Below are positions 1-7,919 of a stretch of DNA of 64,000 nt, in pieces. Source of the DNA: JACJYE01 sp964432875 (GTDB lineage Bacteria > Bacteroidota > Bacteroidia > Chitinophagales > Saprospiraceae); assembly GCA_964432875.1 (NCBI GenBank), contig CAYSPJ010000006.1:18341-82340 (forward strand), written 5' to 3'. How positions within the stretch are numbered: position 1 is the stretch's first letter; the number at the start of each line of letters is the position of its first letter. The translations under genes and the position numbers were made by a program. The notes beneath the pieces were generated by a model. That model saw nothing but the letters and a program-made list of their open reading frames with translations, made no database searches and was not told the DNA's origin.

Positions 1-130
1 CAATATAGCGTTTAAAACTAGCGAGATGTTTGTTTTCATAATCTAAAATTTTCGCAAAGGTAAGCTTTGAGGGTGGGAAAATGGCAGGAAAAGTAAAAAG
101 GTTCAAGGAAAAAGCAAGCCCCTCCCCACT

Positions 131-465
<335 letters not shown>

Positions 466-561
466 AGCGATGTCTTTTTCGTTGCAAAAATAAGTGTTTC
501 TGGGGAAATAAACTGGTATCTGTTTGAGTATCTGGCTTCCAGCCCCGCCAGAAAAAAGCAC

Positions 562-1140
562 CTACGGATAATACGGCATCAGCAAATAGTACGCCAGCGG
601 CCCGGTGATGGCGACGTAAAGCCAAATCGGGAAAACCCAGCGAGCCATGCGGCGGTGCCGTTCAATCTGCCCGGTATAAGCCCGGATGAACGTAAATAAA
701 ATCAAGGGCAGGCTGACCGCTGCCAGGACGATATGGCTCAACAGTATAATCAGATAAAAGCTACGGCTACCTGCCACCGCTGCTTTCTCCTCGGGGCTGA
801 GCTGGCCGTCGTGATTGATATCCCCAAAGAGGGCTTCGGGCGTAGTGAAGTGATAAGCCACATAAGACAGCAGGAATAAAACTGACAAGCCCAATGCGAC
901 GTAGATAGCGCGCTGATGCGCCTTGATGTTCTTCTGCTTGATGAAATAAAAAGCCATTAGCAGCACGATAGCCGCCAAAGCGTTGAGCGTGGCATGGAAA
1001 GGCGGCAGGAAGCTAAAGTCCCAGCCTTCTGGCAATGGTATCTTGACCCGCCGCATTAAGCTGACCAGGATGAAAACGGCACCAGTGACGACCCAGGCTG
1101 CCGCATTTAGTTTTTTTGCTAGCGCTAAATTTTTCTCCAC
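562..1140 (-). CDS. DUF420 family membrane protein with EF-hand-like loop
   Basis: A 192-residue polytopic membrane protein with about five hydrophobic helices. It matches the DUF420 (CtaM/YozB-like) family, whose members accompany haem-copper oxidase genes and are implicated in their assembly. Family-typical histidines are visible (PPFHATLN at residue 49, KAHQRA, AYHF, LSHIV, ERHRRMAR). Between the third and fourth helices lies a 12-residue loop, D107-I-N-H-D-G-Q-L-S-P-E-E118. Its acidic or polar side chains fall at positions 1, 3, 5, 7, 9 and 12, as in a canonical EF-hand. The gene ends 96 bp before the CPMC protein and starts 6 bp after the SCO-like gene, so the three are probably co-transcribed. 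Confidence 0.85.
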   Translation of the reverse strand: MEKNLALAKKLNAAAWVVTGAVFILVSLMRRVKIPLPEGWDFSFLPPFHATLNALAAIVLLMAFYFIKQKNIKAHQRAIYVALGLSVLFLLSYVAYHFTTPEALFGDINHDGQLSPEEKAAVAGSRSFYLIILLSHIVLAAVSLPLILFTFIRAYTGQIERHRRMARWVFPIWLYVAITGPLAYYLLMPYYP

Positions 1141-1146
1141 GGTATT

Positions 1147-1794
1147 TTACTTTTCTTTTTCTCTCTTAAAAATGAGCTCCTTCTCCTTCTTGAGCGGCAG
1201 GCTAAAAGTGACGTGGCGCACCAGCCGTTTGACATCCTCCTCTTGCCGCATATCGTAGAAACCACGGAGGTTGAGCCCATCAGCGAAAAAGAGCAGGGCA
1301 TTATCTTCCAGAGTCATGCCTTTGTCGGCAAACGGCATATTACAAGCTTCAGCCAGAGTGCGAATCTCAACCGGGGTACCAGACAGGAAAAAGACCTGCT
1401 CCGGGGCAAAAGCTTGGTGCTCTTGCAGGAATTCCAGCGCCTGAGTGCGGGCCAGCACGGAAGTATCGCCTTGAAAAGCCACAAATAACACATCGTCTCG
1501 CTCATCGTACTGGTTGAAGAGCTGAGCCAATTTTTCGCCGTACAGCGCCGCATGCTGATCAGCAAAGAAATACCCTACCATCAGCCCCTTCTCAAAACGA
1601 TCCTGCGCGACAAGGCTGTCGTTGAAATTAGTCAGGGCGAAGGGCGGGATCTGGCCGTAGTCCTGTATCTCCGCTTTAGTATCCAGGCGGTAGTCCAACC
1701 CCAAGCTCAGGTAGTACCACGAGCCGATGGGCAACCCTACCAAAAGCAACAGCAACAACAGGATGCTAGTCGGCCTCATTTTTTTAACTGCCAT
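1147..1794 (-). CDS. SCO1/SenC-like thioredoxin-fold protein lacking the CxxxC motif
   Basis: A 215-residue membrane-anchored protein with an N-terminal signal anchor (SILLLLLLLVGLPIGSWYY). The rest has the pattern of a SCO/thioredoxin fold: 'IPPFALTNFNDSLV', then 'GLMVGYFFADQHAALYGEKL', and a late strand 'NALLFFADGLNLRGFYD' where SCO proteins read 'yLvdp.G...g.yd'. SCO1 proteins carry CxxxC copper ligands where this protein reads FFADQHA, so copper binding by the classical site is not possible. Start 1794 (MAVKKM) precedes the signal anchor; a longer frame would run into the CHAD gene. The adjacent DUF420 gene supports a cytochrome-oxidase assembly context. The assignment is by fold pattern and context, not a firm family hit. 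Confidence 0.6.
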   Translation of the reverse strand: MAVKKMRPTSILLLLLLLVGLPIGSWYYLSLGLDYRLDTKAEIQDYGQIPPFALTNFNDSLVAQDRFEKGLMVGYFFADQHAALYGEKLAQLFNQYDERDDVLFVAFQGDTSVLARTQALEFLQEHQAFAPEQVFFLSGTPVEIRTLAEACNMPFADKGMTLEDNALLFFADGLNLRGFYDMRQEEDVKRLVRHVTFSLPLKKEKELIFKREKEK

Positions 1795-1858
1795 AGAAGG
1801 ATTGATTATTTTGGTATTGAAACACCAGGCCCGGGAGAATGTTTCCTGCCCCCCAACA

Positions 1859-2764
1859 TTATTTGGCAATCTCCCATGCCGTGAGGATAAGCCGCATCCG
1901 TCGGCGGAAAGCCGCTGGTTTTTCGGCAAATAAGCGTTGCCCCAAGCTGAGGGATTGGCGCTGTAAAGTTTGGATTTGCTCCTGAGCCAGGGCTTGCAGC
2001 AGGCGGCTGGAATCCTCAGGCAACAACTCGCCGTAAGCCCCAATTTTATCCTGCAGTAGGGCCAAATCGTGATAATCGCCCAGGATATCGCCTAGCTCCT
2101 TAAAAGATTTTGCATAGCCCTTGAATACCGCTGGCCAGGCATTTTTCAACAGGCAGTAGGCATGCCACAGGTGCTTGGACTGCTTGCGCCATTCATGCAT
2201 CGCCCGGGGCGAAGGGCGATCCAGATTCTCCTTGAAATACGTATAAGCACGGCGGTAATACCGGAAAACCCCCGATAGCACCTCCTGATGGTAATCCTCT
2301 GCCTCTGGAAGAGCAATAAAACGCTCCCGCCCCACCCGTAGCGCCTGGATGACGCGCTCAGTATGCCCTCCTTCCTCCGCGTGGCGCTGTTCCATTGCAG
2401 CCTTTTCTTCTTCCAGCAAATCCAGCAAACTGCTAAAAGATTCGCCTTTGAGTAGGTGCCCAAACTGGCTGCGCAGCAGCTCTACGGCCTCGATCAGGGA
2501 GCTGATATCGCGCAGCCCCCCTAATTCCTGTGCCAGCCCCTGGTAAAAGCGGTTAGCTTCCCGAAAGCGTGCTTTACCTATTGCCCCCCGAATCAAGCCA
2601 AACATAGAGCGCAGGCGCTTAAAATGCCGCCGGGCTTGATGGATGCCCTGATGTGCCGCCTCATCATCATGTGCCAGGGCGTCGATGGCGGCCTTGTTCT
2701 CAGCTGCTCCGATGCGGCGGAAGCCTTCAACCCATGTTTCCTGATTTTCCAGACAATAGCTCAT
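1859..2764 (-). CDS. CHAD domain protein
   Basis: A 301-residue soluble helical protein. It shows the CHAD (conserved histidine alpha-helical domain) signature: 'GIHQARRHFKRLRSMF' near residue 45, an arginine/aspartate run 'LGGLRDISSLIEAV', a second histidine helix 'AMHEWRKQSKHLWH', and 'LGDYHDLALLQDKI'. CHAD domains bind inorganic polyphosphate through their basic surface and are often found with CYTH domains or polyphosphate enzymes; no CYTH domain is fused or adjacent here. Start 2764 (MSYCLENQ) was preferred over a cysteine/lysine-rich upstream extension. The gene lies 64 bp upstream of the SCO-like gene. Confidence 0.85.
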   Translation of the reverse strand: MSYCLENQETWVEGFRRIGAAENKAAIDALAHDDEAAHQGIHQARRHFKRLRSMFGLIRGAIGKARFREANRFYQGLAQELGGLRDISSLIEAVELLRSQFGHLLKGESFSSLLDLLEEEKAAMEQRHAEEGGHTERVIQALRVGRERFIALPEAEDYHQEVLSGVFRYYRRAYTYFKENLDRPSPRAMHEWRKQSKHLWHAYCLLKNAWPAVFKGYAKSFKELGDILGDYHDLALLQDKIGAYGELLPEDSSRLLQALAQEQIQTLQRQSLSLGQRLFAEKPAAFRRRMRLILTAWEIAK

Positions 2765-2819
2765 GTTGATGTTTTTTTTGCACTTACACACCCACTAAAG
2801 TAAAAACAATCGCCACTGT

Positions 2820-3797
2820 TTAAAGATTTACCCTCGGCCGGGAAGCGATGCGCCAAAGGCTGTCCACAAAGTACTGCCGATGGTCGAAGAAATGCCGGGC
2901 TATTTCATAGCCTGCGCTCGAGGCCAGGGCCTCGACCTCTGCGATGCCGTACTTTAAGCTCAATTCCACCCCAATGGCCTCCCAGGCTTCAAACCGGAAA
3001 GAACGCCCCAGCGCGCGGATAGGCACCTCTTGTTCGCGCAGGCTGACGATAAAACTGCGCGTTTCGCCAGTAGTCGGGAGATAGGTTTGCCAATGGCGGA
3101 AATGCGCCAATTCGAACGCTCCACCCAGTTCGCGGTTGATGCGCGCCAGCAAGTTGAGATTAAAAGCTGCCGTGATACCGGCGGGGTCGTTGTAGGCATC
3201 CAGGATTACAGCGGGGTCTTTTTTGAGGTCGAAGCCAATGAGGAGCAGGTCTCCGGGTTTAAGCTCGGCGGAGATGGCTTGCAAAAACTGCTGAGCTTCG
3301 ACCGGGTTGTAATTGCCGATATTTGCCCCCAGGAAGAGGACCAGCTTGGGGGCGCCAGCTTGGCCGCGCAGCTCGTGCAGCACCTGGAAATAATCGCCGC
3401 GCAGCGGGCTAACCTTCAATTGAGGCAGCTCTTCGCGCAAGCTCGTGGCTAGACCCGCCAACACACTCCCCGAGATGTCGATGGGCCGGTAGTGGAAATC
3501 CCGCCCGCTTTCCAGGAAATGCCGTAGCAGTACTTTGGTCTTGGCGCCATCGCCGGCCCCCAGCTCCAGCACCTGAAACTGCTGCCAACCGATAGCCGCT
3601 AAAATGGCCGCTTGCTGCGTTTCGAATATCTCAAACTCGCAATCCGTCAGGTAGTATTCCGGCATGTTCATGATCGCCTGAAATAGCCGGCTGCCTTCGG
3701 CATCGTAAAAATATTTGGAGGGCAGCCGCTTAGGTTGCTGGCTGAGCCCTTGCCGTACGTCGGCGGCAAAGGTAGAATCAGGGTCCGATGTTGGCAT
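2820..3797 (-). CDS. egtD: L-histidine N(alpha)-methyltransferase (EgtD)
   Basis: A protein of about 325 residues, the usual length for EgtD, which trimethylates histidine to hercynine with SAM in ergothioneine synthesis. Visible family features include 'LPSKYFYDAEGSRLF' and 'MPEYYLTDCEFEIF' near the N-terminus, the SAM-binding 'VLELGAGDGAKTKVLL', 'LFLGANIGNYNP', 'LLIGFDLKKDPAVILDAYND' and 'LNLLARINRELGG'. The start is set at 3797 (MPTSDPDS); an in-frame ATG at 3824 would add nine residues and cannot be excluded. egtB lies about 230 bp upstream on the same strand, so the pair supplies hercynine formation and C-S bond formation. Confidence 0.93.
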   Translation of the reverse strand: MPTSDPDSTFAADVRQGLSQQPKRLPSKYFYDAEGSRLFQAIMNMPEYYLTDCEFEIFETQQAAILAAIGWQQFQVLELGAGDGAKTKVLLRHFLESGRDFHYRPIDISGSVLAGLATSLREELPQLKVSPLRGDYFQVLHELRGQAGAPKLVLFLGANIGNYNPVEAQQFLQAISAELKPGDLLLIGFDLKKDPAVILDAYNDPAGITAAFNLNLLARINRELGGAFELAHFRHWQTYLPTTGETRSFIVSLREQEVPIRALGRSFRFEAWEAIGVELSLKYGIAEVEALASSAGYEIARHFFDHRQYFVDSLWRIASRPRVNL

Positions 3798-3850
3798 AAT
3801 CGCGTTTATTTGGTGGCTGCGCATTTCATTGCTGAAACGCGACAGGCTAT

Positions 3851-3991
3851 ATGTGGGGCAGGTTCAACCCGTTTTTTTGGGCTTTCCCGCTCAAAATCAT
3901 AAAAGAAGCCTCGTCCACCGGCAAATGGGCCGGAGTTTTGGAAAGCGAAGGCCCCTATACCAATCACCGCAGCCTCAAGGTGGCGCACTAG
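3851..3991 (+). CDS. Possible 46-residue ORF or gene remnant
   Basis: Between egtB and egtD the plus strand holds an ATG-started frame of 46 codons. It begins MWGRFNPFF, continues PLKIIKEASSTGKWAG and VLESEGPYTNHRS, and stops at TAG. The amino acid composition looks like real protein rather than a random frame, and the unusually long 230-bp gap in an otherwise tight egt pair would be explained by it. It is antisense to the egt transcript and resembles nothing I recognise; it may be a small gene, a remnant or chance. Confidence 0.25.
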   Translation: MWGRFNPFFWAFPLKIIKEASSTGKWAGVLESEGPYTNHRSLKVAH

Positions 3992-4030
3992 CCCCCTGGC
4001 CGCTTTTCAAAGTGCCAAAAGCCTCCCTCA

Positions 4031-5344
4031 TCAGCGCGCCAACCGGATGCCCGTAAACTGCCAGCGGGCATCGGGATGGAAAAAATTGCGGTAAGCGGGG
4101 CGGATGTGCGAGCGTGGAGTAGCACAAGAGCCCCCGCGCAGCACCATCTGGTTGATCATGAATTTGCCGTTGTACTCGCCCAAAGCACCTTTGAAACGCG
4201 AATAGCGGGGATAAGGCAAGTAGGCGCTAGCCGTCCATTCCCAGGCATTACCCAGCATTTGGTTATCGGCTGCGCCACGCTGCACCTGCGGATGGAAGCA
4301 ACTGCTTTCCAGGAAATTCCCATCATCCGGGATGCCCGGCTGGAGGTGGCGGCAAGCAGTTTCCCATTCCTGTTCGGTAGCCAGGCGCAGGCCTTTCCAG
4401 CTGGCAAAGGCATCGGCTTCATAATAGCTAATGTGGGTCACTGGCTGGTGCGGCGCTATCGGTTGCAGCCCGCCAAGGGTGTAGTGCCGCCACTCGCCAT
4501 CTTGTTCATACCAATATAAAGGAGCCTTGACCTCCAACTGCTGGGCCCATGCCCAGCCTTCATCTAGCCAGTATTCAAAGTGATGATAGCCGCCGTCAAG
4601 CATAAACTCCAGGTATTCGGCATTGGTCACCAGGCGGTTGGCGATGGCGTACTCGTGGAGGTAAGCTTTGTGGGCGCTCAGCTCGTTATCCCAGCAAAAG
4701 CCTTCACCCCGGTGGCCAATCTCATAGACCCCCTCCTCAAACGAGATGAACCCCAAGGGCTCAGGCTCGCCATCAGCAGTGGCTGCGGCGGCCTGATAAG
4801 CCGGGTGCAGGGGGTTGTGCCCCAGGCTGTACTTGATGTCGGTAAGCAGCAATTCCTGATGTTGCTGCTCGTGCTGCAAGCCCACCTCTAGCAATCCGGC
4901 CAGCTCATCTGGCAGCCGGCTATGCTGAAAACGCCGCAAGAGCAACACGATATGCTCATCCACGTATCGGCGATAGGCCAACACCTGTCTCAAGGGTGGG
5001 CGCGATAGGCTGCCGCGCTTACCGCGCAGCAGGCGCGGCCCCTGGCTTAGATAGTAGCTATTAAAACAGTAATTGAGTTGTTCGTCAAAAAGCCGGTAAC
5101 CATCCAGGTAGCCGGCTGCCAGGATGAAGTTTTCAAAAAACCAGGCCGTATGCCCCAGGTGCCATTTGGGTGGGCTCGCAAAGGCCGCAGGCTGCACCAC
5201 AAAGTCTTCGGCCTCTAGCGGGGCACAAATTTGGAGGCTCTGTTCGCGGATCGCCTGATAGCGCTCAAGCATCGCCTCCGGCGGGCCAGGCTGCGAGCGC
5301 ACGGCTTCAGCTACACCTTGCCCTTTTTCGATTTTCCTTTGCAT
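4031..5344 (-). CDS. egtB: Ergothioneine synthase EgtB (sulfoxide synthase)
   Basis: A 437-residue non-haem iron enzyme that joins hercynine to a thiol with oxygen. The N-terminal DinB-like half carries the iron-binding histidines: H65 in WHLGHTAWFFE, and H158 and H162 in LQHEQQHQELL. The C-terminal half is a formylglycine-generating-enzyme (FGE/SUMF) fold with 'LATEQEWETACRH', 'LGNAWEWTAS' and 'VLRGGSCATPRSHIRPAYRN'. There is no methyltransferase domain, so it is EgtB-like rather than OvoA-like. No egtC lies nearby, which suggests a type that uses cysteine rather than gamma-glutamylcysteine, though egtC could lie elsewhere. It ends upstream of egtD, and a lipoprotein-like hydrolase gene begins 13 bp beyond its 5' end. 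Confidence 0.93.
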   Translation of the reverse strand: MQRKIEKGQGVAEAVRSQPGPPEAMLERYQAIREQSLQICAPLEAEDFVVQPAAFASPPKWHLGHTAWFFENFILAAGYLDGYRLFDEQLNYCFNSYYLSQGPRLLRGKRGSLSRPPLRQVLAYRRYVDEHIVLLLRRFQHSRLPDELAGLLEVGLQHEQQHQELLLTDIKYSLGHNPLHPAYQAAAATADGEPEPLGFISFEEGVYEIGHRGEGFCWDNELSAHKAYLHEYAIANRLVTNAEYLEFMLDGGYHHFEYWLDEGWAWAQQLEVKAPLYWYEQDGEWRHYTLGGLQPIAPHQPVTHISYYEADAFASWKGLRLATEQEWETACRHLQPGIPDDGNFLESSCFHPQVQRGAADNQMLGNAWEWTASAYLPYPRYSRFKGALGEYNGKFMINQMVLRGGSCATPRSHIRPAYRNFFHPDARWQFTGIRLAR

Positions 5345-5356
5345 CGGTCATCTTTT

Positions 5357-6235
5357 TTAGCGGGTTTCCCCGATGGGTTCACCCTGCAACAATTGAAGGA
5401 GGATTTCCCGGGTAAGCGCATAGTCCGTCCAGGGTATCAAATGCCCGCTGTGCTCCCGGTAAATGATCCGGAGGTAATCTGACGGGATATTCCCCCGGCT
5501 GAAATCCAGGTTTGACAGTGGGGCCAGGCCATCGTTTTTTCCGTGGATGTGGACGATGGGCAGCTGGATATCCCCCCATCCCTTAGCGATGGCCTGCAAA
5601 GCGGCAGCATGAGTGAACTTCTCATCTGCTGATACTTTCAGGGCTGCCGGCAAGAGCCAGCGGGTAGCCCTCCAACGCCCAAAGTGCGCGTACCAAAACA
5701 ACGGCTCATTATCCGGGTCGTTTACCGGAGCAAGCATCAGGGCGGCGGTCAACTCGCCAGGATAGTCCATCGCGAATTTCCCCACAATCGGGCCTCCGTA
5801 TGAGTGCCCAACCAAAATAACGGTATCGGCCTGAAATTGTTTGCGCAGCTGCAGTACTTGGCGGGCTTGTACCGCCAGGTCCGTTTCTGCCTGCCCAAGC
5901 CCGGATTCTCCATAACCCAGGCGGTCGATCGCCACCAGGCAGGTTTCCTTCAAAAGTGCCGAATCGGCCAGGTAGCGGAAAAAATTATTGGATGAGCCCG
6001 GTGCGCCGTGCACGAAGACCACCAATTTATTTTCCTGCTCCATACCCGTCGCGATATAGCGGCTTGGCCTGCCCTCAAAGTCGAGATACCCGATTTGCAC
6101 GGGCACATCCCGACGAGCAAAATAGCGCTCTACCTTCTGATCTACGGTATGAAAGGAAATGCAGCCATTCATGAGCAAAATCAAGATAGCAAAAAGAGCA
6201 AAAAGCCACTGAGCCGCGCGCAAGAATAGAATCAT
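5357..6235 (-). CDS. Alpha/beta hydrolase, membrane-anchored
   Basis: A 292-residue hydrolase with an N-terminal hydrophobic segment (residues 5-25) ending in a cysteine (LLMNGC), which may be a lipobox. The alpha/beta-hydrolase core is clear: oxyanion-hole motif 'VFVHGAPGSS', nucleophile elbow GHSYGG, a likely acid in 'HIHGKNDGLAPL', and a C-terminal catalytic histidine in EHSGHLIPW. Its start overlaps the stop of the upstream glycoside-hydrolase-like gene by 4 bp (ATGA), so translation is probably coupled. The substrate cannot be told from the sequence. Confidence 0.85.
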   Translation of the reverse strand: MILFLRAAQWLFALFAILILLMNGCISFHTVDQKVERYFARRDVPVQIGYLDFEGRPSRYIATGMEQENKLVVFVHGAPGSSNNFFRYLADSALLKETCLVAIDRLGYGESGLGQAETDLAVQARQVLQLRKQFQADTVILVGHSYGGPIVGKFAMDYPGELTAALMLAPVNDPDNEPLFWYAHFGRWRATRWLLPAALKVSADEKFTHAAALQAIAKGWGDIQLPIVHIHGKNDGLAPLSNLDFSRGNIPSDYLRIIYREHSGHLIPWTDYALTREILLQLLQGEPIGETR

Positions 6236-7872
6236 CGCCGGCGGCTTTTCAATAGCGCTAACTTTTTCCCGGAATTGGGCGCCTGGTACTTTTTCACCCG
6301 GCCTTTATCGCGAGTCACTGTTTGCGGGATGCTGAGGCTGCCCTCACTATGCGCCTGATTGAGGGCAGTGACGGCATAAGTGTATACTTTGCCATCCTCC
6401 ACCTTTGTATCGGCAAACCGCAATTTTCGTTGATTCGTGGCAAAGGGGGTGACCTGAGCGATGTTGCGCGGATCATTGATATCTCCAGGGTAAGGGCCCG
6501 AGAAGCGGTATAACACGTAGTAGTGAGGCGGCTTATCCCGGTCTTCCTTAGCAGGCCGCCAGCAAATCAGAGCGTCGCCCTGTTTATTGCGTACCCTGCT
6601 CAAAGCAGGAGCATTAAAACCCCTAAGTTCCAACTCTTCCCGCACGGGCAACAGAGCCGGCGTTTGGTAATAAAACCGCAGGCTGTCTTTCAGGCCCAAC
6701 GGCCCGCTCAGCAGGTTGGTAGAGCGGAAATGAGCGCTGCCGCTAATCCGGCTGTTGCGGCGCGCCAGCCGGATTTGGCGGGGCATCTCGGCGGGATCAT
6801 ACCATGCCTCCTGGCTATCGTTGCCCACTTTATAAGCGGCATGGCCGATGTAGAGCTGTTTGCCAAAGGTGTTCTGGCTCCACCAGCGCTGCAATACAGC
6901 ATGATCGGCCGGTTCGAAGCCAATATGCCAGTACAATTGCGGCATGACATAGTCAATCCAGCCGCGGCGCAGCCAATTCAGGACGTCGGCGTGTACCGCG
7001 TCGTAGGCAGGTACGCCGGCCCGGGTAGCCGAGCCAGCGGGGTCGTCGCGCTCATTGCGCCACACCCCGAAGGGGCTGATCCCAAAATGCACATTAGGCT
7101 TGTTCTCCCTGATCGTAAGCGAAACCATTTCGACCAGCTCGTCAACGTTGCGCCGGCGCCAGGCATTGATATCCTGCTCGCCCTTGGCATACACTTTAAA
7201 GGTGATACTGTCTGGAAATTCCTGGTTGGTTAGGGGATAGGGGTAGAAGTAGTCATCGAAGTGGATGGCGTCAACGGGATATTTTTGTACGACCTCGGCG
7301 ATAACATCCCGGATGTGCTCCCGTACTTGAGGGATGCCAGGGTTGAGATAGAACCTGGTGCCGTAGCGCACTACCCAATCGCGATGGCGGTTGAAAACGT
7401 GCTGGGCCGACAAGCTGGCGGTGTCCAGGTTCATGGTAGCCCGGTAGGGGTTGAGCCAGGCGTGGAATTCCATACCGTTTTGGTGGGTTTCCTCGATGAG
7501 GAATTGCAGCAAGTCGTATTCCTGCTCGGGAGGCAGCCCCTGTTTGCCGGTCAGGTAGGCTGACCAGGGCGCATGGGCCGAAGGGTAGAATGCATCTGCG
7601 GCGGGACGAATTTGGAAGATTACCGCATTGATACCTAGGGCTTTGTATTGAGCCAATAAATTCTTCCATTCTTCCCGGTAGGCAACCGGCCAGGTGCCCG
7701 GCTTCTTGGGGTAATCCAGGTTGTTGACCGTGGCTACCCATACGCCCCGGAATTCGCGCTTGGGCCCAGGCGGCGGCGGCTGTTGCTGCCGGCTTTGAGC
7801 CATGCCAGGCAAAGCGAAAAGGGTCATTACAATGGCTAAGCCTACTGGCCAGATAGAGCTAAGGCTTCTCAT
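6232..7872 (-). CDS. GHL10-type glycoside hydrolase-like protein (DUF187)
   Basis: A 546-residue secreted protein with a signal peptide ending near GMAQS and a proline-rich spacer. It then has the family core: 'KREFRGVWVATVNNLDYP', 'LGINAVIFQIRPAADAFY', 'EFHAWLNPYRA', 'DAIHFDDYFYPYP', 'FGISPFGVWRN' and 'IDYVMPQLYWHIG'. These match the glycosyl-hydrolase-like 10 family (YngK type), thought to act on cell-wall-related sugar polymers. After the barrel (about residue 400) there is a fibronectin-type-III-like segment ('PHYYVLYRFSGPYPGD', 'KVYTYAVTALNQ'). No type IX sorting domain is present, so periplasmic or surface-lipid location is open. It overlaps the following hydrolase gene by 4 bp. Confidence 0.87.
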   Translation of the reverse strand: MRSLSSIWPVGLAIVMTLFALPGMAQSRQQQPPPPGPKREFRGVWVATVNNLDYPKKPGTWPVAYREEWKNLLAQYKALGINAVIFQIRPAADAFYPSAHAPWSAYLTGKQGLPPEQEYDLLQFLIEETHQNGMEFHAWLNPYRATMNLDTASLSAQHVFNRHRDWVVRYGTRFYLNPGIPQVREHIRDVIAEVVQKYPVDAIHFDDYFYPYPLTNQEFPDSITFKVYAKGEQDINAWRRRNVDELVEMVSLTIRENKPNVHFGISPFGVWRNERDDPAGSATRAGVPAYDAVHADVLNWLRRGWIDYVMPQLYWHIGFEPADHAVLQRWWSQNTFGKQLYIGHAAYKVGNDSQEAWYDPAEMPRQIRLARRNSRISGSAHFRSTNLLSGPLGLKDSLRFYYQTPALLPVREELELRGFNAPALSRVRNKQGDALICWRPAKEDRDKPPHYYVLYRFSGPYPGDINDPRNIAQVTPFATNQRKLRFADTKVEDGKVYTYAVTALNQAHSEGSLSIPQTVTRDKGRVKKYQAPNSGKKLALLKSRRR

Positions 7873-7919
7873 GGATTAGGTTTTTAGATTTAAAGATAAC
7901 ATATAGTATACCTTGGCAC

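Noticed and set aside
3806..3988. 60-residue minus-strand frame in the egt gap
   Set aside because: Overlaps the more protein-like plus-strand frame at 3851-3991 and has Gly/Ala/Phe-rich shadow-like composition.
4031..5344. OvoA (ovothiol synthase) instead of EgtB
   Set aside because: The C-terminal methyltransferase domain of OvoA is absent and an egtD gene lies directly downstream.
6523..7233. 236-residue frame antisense to the GHL10-type gene
   Set aside because: No protein-like domains; the sense frame carries family motifs throughout.
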